In this document: piece after piece, positions 14,558-16,145 of the stretch
Layout of the letters: each line of letters starts with the position of its first letter
Numbering within the stretch: the stretch's first letter is position 1
NCBI GenBank assembly: GCA_035637315.1
Contig: DASPXK010000355.1
Location: 1 to 16,145 of the forward strand
Direction: 5' to 3'
DNA length: 16,145 nucleotides
Origin: DASPXK01 sp035637315
Lineage (GTDB): Bacteria; Chloroflexota; UBA6077; JACCZL01
Made by a program: the position numbers and the translations under genes
The notes under the pieces: generated by a model
The model's input: only the letters and a program-made list of their open reading frames with translations
Database searches by the model: none
What the model was told of the DNA's origin: nothing

Positions 14558-15037
14558 GTGTTCCGTCAATTAATGGTTGGCGCTCTGATTATCGTGACTG
14601 TCGCTGGGCTGGCTTCGAGATTCCAGGACAGCCAGACGGCCGCCGCTAGTCCTGGCAACATCGGGCTGTCGATCACGTTCGCCAGCGGGGTGACCCAAGA
14701 CGGCGACCCAATCGACGAGCGGATCGAGTTCGGGCGCGATAACCACGTCTGGGCGATCGTGGATTTCACCGACCTGTCGCCCGGCGCCAAGCTGAGCTAT
14801 ATCCTGCGCGTTAACAAGGGCGACTTCAACTGGGGCAAGCTGCAGTGCTGCGGCGGCCTGACCAACGGCCGCTTCGCCTTCCAGCTCGAAAAGCGAAACG
14901 GCGGCAGGGAGCTACCCGGCGGGGCCTACCGCCTCTACATCTATGACGGCGACACCGAGATCGGGCAAGCTGGCTTCGGCGTCCGCGGCACTCGCGGCCT
15001 AGACAACGGCAACGCAAATAGCAACCGCGAGCGTTAG
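14558..15037 (+). CDS. Small secreted or membrane-anchored protein, beta-rich
   Basis: 159 aa, family not recognised. An N-terminal hydrophobic stretch (about 6-19, VGALIIVTVAGLA) followed by AAASPGN fits a signal peptide or anchor. The rest alternates like a beta-sandwich: GLSITFASGV, HVWAIVDF, KLSYILRVNKGD, RFAFQLEK, GAYRLYIYDGD and IGQAGFGVRG. This layout recalls small extracellular domains that evaluate as Ig-like, but that is inference. A Cys-Cys pair (LQCCGG) sits mid-protein. The start is GTG with GGGGAGGAG (14545-14553) just upstream, a strong Shine-Dalgarno. The preceding 139 bases hold no gene or clear promoter that I can see. Its end faces the convergent gene at 15123 across a long hairpin. 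Confidence 0.7.
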   Translation: MFRQLMVGALIIVTVAGLASRFQDSQTAAASPGNIGLSITFASGVTQDGDPIDERIEFGRDNHVWAIVDFTDLSPGAKLSYILRVNKGDFNWGKLQCCGGLTNGRFAFQLEKRNGGRELPGGAYRLYIYDGDTEIGQAGFGVRGTRGLDNGNANSNRER

Positions 15038-15042
15038 GTCCC

Positions 15043-15114
15043 ACCGGTAGAGGCGGTAGAGGACGCAGAGATCTCAAATCGTGTGTTCCTTTGCGTCCTC
15101 TGCGCCTCTGCGGT
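15043..15114. terminator. Long imperfect hairpin (dispersed repeat) between convergent genes
   Basis: Left arm 15043-15070 (core AGAGGACGCAGAG) pairs with right arm 15089-15114 (core CTTTGCGTCCTCT) with a few mismatches and bulges, leaving an 18-base loop. The right arm is the widespread CTTTGCGTCCTCTGCGCCTC intergenic repeat seen in many bacteria. It fills the gap between convergent stops at 15037 and 15123 and may stop transcription from both sides, though there is no T-run. Confidence 0.5.
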
Positions 15115-15122
15115 GAAAGTTT

Positions 15123-15434
15123 CTATGGCACCGACGGGTCCACTTCGTACGCGCACCGCTCGAAGTGGCGGAGTTGCGAGGACTGGACCTTGCGAATTGC
15201 GGTGAACTCCTCGCTGGCCGCGAGTACCGCCAGGTCCGAGTCCCAGGTCGCGAGATCGGTAAGCTCGAGCTCCCAGATGGTGTCCGGGACGGCGTCCGAA
15301 CCGCGCGCCAGGACCGGGATACGTCCCGCCGGCAGACCGAGGCGGACCCGGCAGGCGCTGGCGTCGCGGCGGGTTGCGATGACGGCGTCACGCTTGCCAG
15401 GCGAGGCGAAGTAGTGATTCTGCACGACGATCAC
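15123..15434 (-). CDS. NIPSNAP-like dimeric alpha/beta-barrel protein
   Basis: 103 aa. The pattern fits NIPSNAP or other small ferredoxin-like barrel proteins: NHYFASPGKRDAVIATRRDAS (strand, then helix), RLGLPAGRIPVL, TIWELELTDLATWDSDLAVL and a final RKVQSSQLRHFERCAYEV. Family members include monooxygenase-like and stress proteins; no specific reaction can be assigned. The open frame extends to 15605, but the extra residues are Pro/Gly-rich and unlike the family. GTG 15434 has GGAGG 6 bases upstream and is the clear start. It lies 149 bases after the alpha/beta hydrolase in the same direction; that gap holds no recognisable gene. Confidence 0.7.
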   Translation of the reverse strand: MIVVQNHYFASPGKRDAVIATRRDASACRVRLGLPAGRIPVLARGSDAVPDTIWELELTDLATWDSDLAVLAASEEFTAIRKVQSSQLRHFERCAYEVDPSVP

Positions 15435-15440
15435 GGGTGA

Positions 15441-15445
15441 CCTCC
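15441..15445 (-). promoter_or_regulatory. Ribosome binding site deciding the NIPSNAP-like start
   Basis: GGAGG on the minus strand, 6 bases before GTG 15434. Chosen over the longer frame beginning near 15605. Confidence 0.65.
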
Positions 15446-15583
15446 AAACCACGGCAGCACGCTGGGCTGAAGACCTCGCCGCCCAGGTCGCACTGCCGCC
15501 CCCGATCTGGACCGGTGGGCCTGCACCTGGTGGCAGCGGATCGTACGCGGCGTCGCCCACACCGGCAGACCAGCACAGATGGT

Positions 15584-16145
15584 TCAGACTGCTGAGGCGC
15601 CGCACAGCCAGGCGAGGACGGATGGGACTAGCCGGGTGATGGCGCGGCGGTTGAGGACGAGGCCCCAGTGGGAGGCGCCCTCAGCCTCGAGGCGGTCGGC
15701 CTCGAGCCATATAGCGTCGTAGCGCTCGGCCGACCACTGAAGATCCAGGGAGCCGGTGATCAGCAGCAGCGGGCAGGACAGGCGCTCGACGACGATACCC
15801 CGCCGCCGCTCGTCGCGCGCAAGACGGGACTCTCGCCCCAGCGACGCCAGGGCGATCGCGCGCTCTCGAGCATCCAGGTCCGGCATCGTCGGCTGGTTAT
15901 TTGGATCGCGGCTGGTGATGCCGTACTCCTCGGGGCCGAACTCGCCGGCCCGCGGCTCAATCGAAGTGTCCTCGGCGCGAGCCGGGAGACTTGGCGCAAG
16001 CGCCACGCAGGCCGACGCGAGGCCCGAGGCAGCGCCCATGAGCGCCACCAGGCCGCCCATGCTCCAGCCCACCAGGACAGGCCGCCGCGCGAGCTGCTCG
16101 GTCAGGGCCCGAACGTCGGACGCGTAGTCATGCATGCTGGTGCGG
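15584..16145 (-). CDS. Alpha/beta hydrolase, 5' end beyond the window
   Basis: At least 187 codons are visible; the frame is open to the right edge, so the N-terminus is missing. Nucleophile elbow GWSMGG (the family usually has GHSMGG or GWSMGG), acid in TGSLDLQWS and His in EGASHWGLVLN give a full Ser-Asp-His set in the right order. A cap region lies between (about EPRAGEFGPEEYGITSRDP and onward). An in-frame ATG at 16135 leaves too little before the elbow to be the true start: a complete protein needs the first strands and the oxyanion loop. Substrate unknown; probably a cytosolic esterase, lactonase or similar. Confidence 0.85.
   Translation of the reverse strand, partial: RTSMHDYASDVRALTEQLARRPVLVGWSMGGLVALMGAASGLASACVALAPSLPARAEDTSIEPRAGEFGPEEYGITSRDPNNQPTMPDLDARERAIALASLGRESRLARDERRRGIVVERLSCPLLLITGSLDLQWSAERYDAIWLEADRLEAEGASHWGLVLNRRAITRLVPSVLAWLCGASAV

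Noticed and set aside
15435..15605. N-terminal extension of the NIPSNAP-like protein
   Set aside because: Pro/Gly-rich, unlike the family, and a good GGAGG directs the start at 15434.
1..16145. CRISPR array, tRNA or rRNA genes
   Set aside because: No regularly spaced direct repeats with unique spacers and no recognisable tRNA or rRNA core sequences were seen; the repeats present are palindromic and dispersed.

Overview
The window is GC-rich bacterial DNA, densely packed with genes on both strands. I infer a Chloroflexota-type organism. The reasons are a GT39-like membrane glycosyltransferase with a C-terminal beta-rich domain of the kind I know from that phylum, an F420-type luciferase-like oxidoreductase, and several families of short palindromic intergenic repeats. 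This is a judgement from pattern and could be wrong at phylum level. No rRNA, tRNA, CRISPR array, transposase or phage gene was seen.

Left half (249-7830, minus strand): one tightly packed block of five genes, read from right to left. They are a CDP-alcohol phosphatidyltransferase of the E. coli YnbA type, a CdsA-type CTP:phosphatidate cytidylyltransferase resembling YnbB, a three-domain acyl-activating enzyme/acyl carrier/PlsC acyltransferase fusion, a Gpi18-like GT-C mannosyltransferase, and a GT39-like GT-C glycosyltransferase. Together they could activate a fatty acid, make phosphatidate, convert it to CDP-diacylglycerol, attach a polar alcohol and glycosylate the product at the membrane. 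I read it as a dedicated locus for an unusual, possibly glycosylated, phospholipid. This is the most interesting system in the window.

Middle (8015-12269, plus strand): a divergent run of a 2-keto-3-deoxygluconate-type sugar kinase, proC, fabI, and then a gamma-glutamyltransferase homologue broken by two frameshifts and a Trp-to-TGA nonsense change. FabI is a fatty-acid synthesis enzyme, so both sides of the divergent promoter region touch lipid metabolism.

Right part (12348-16145): an F420-type luciferase-like oxidoreductase (minus), a divergent pair of unrecognised genes (plus), a small secreted or anchored protein (plus), a NIPSNAP-like small protein (minus) and an alpha/beta hydrolase that runs off the right edge (minus).

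Repeats are a theme. A C/G-rich palindromic family occurs at 3-29, 175-245, 3734-3774, 5826-5940 and, degenerate, at 12273-12316. One copy lies inside the acyl-activating gene and is translated in frame just before the ATP-binding loop. Another supplies the last codons of the same gene. Other repeats are a 14-bp tandem duplication at 10564, a perfect 18-bp palindrome at 13380, and a long hairpin at 15043-15114 between convergent genes. No gene-free stretch exceeds about 250 bases.
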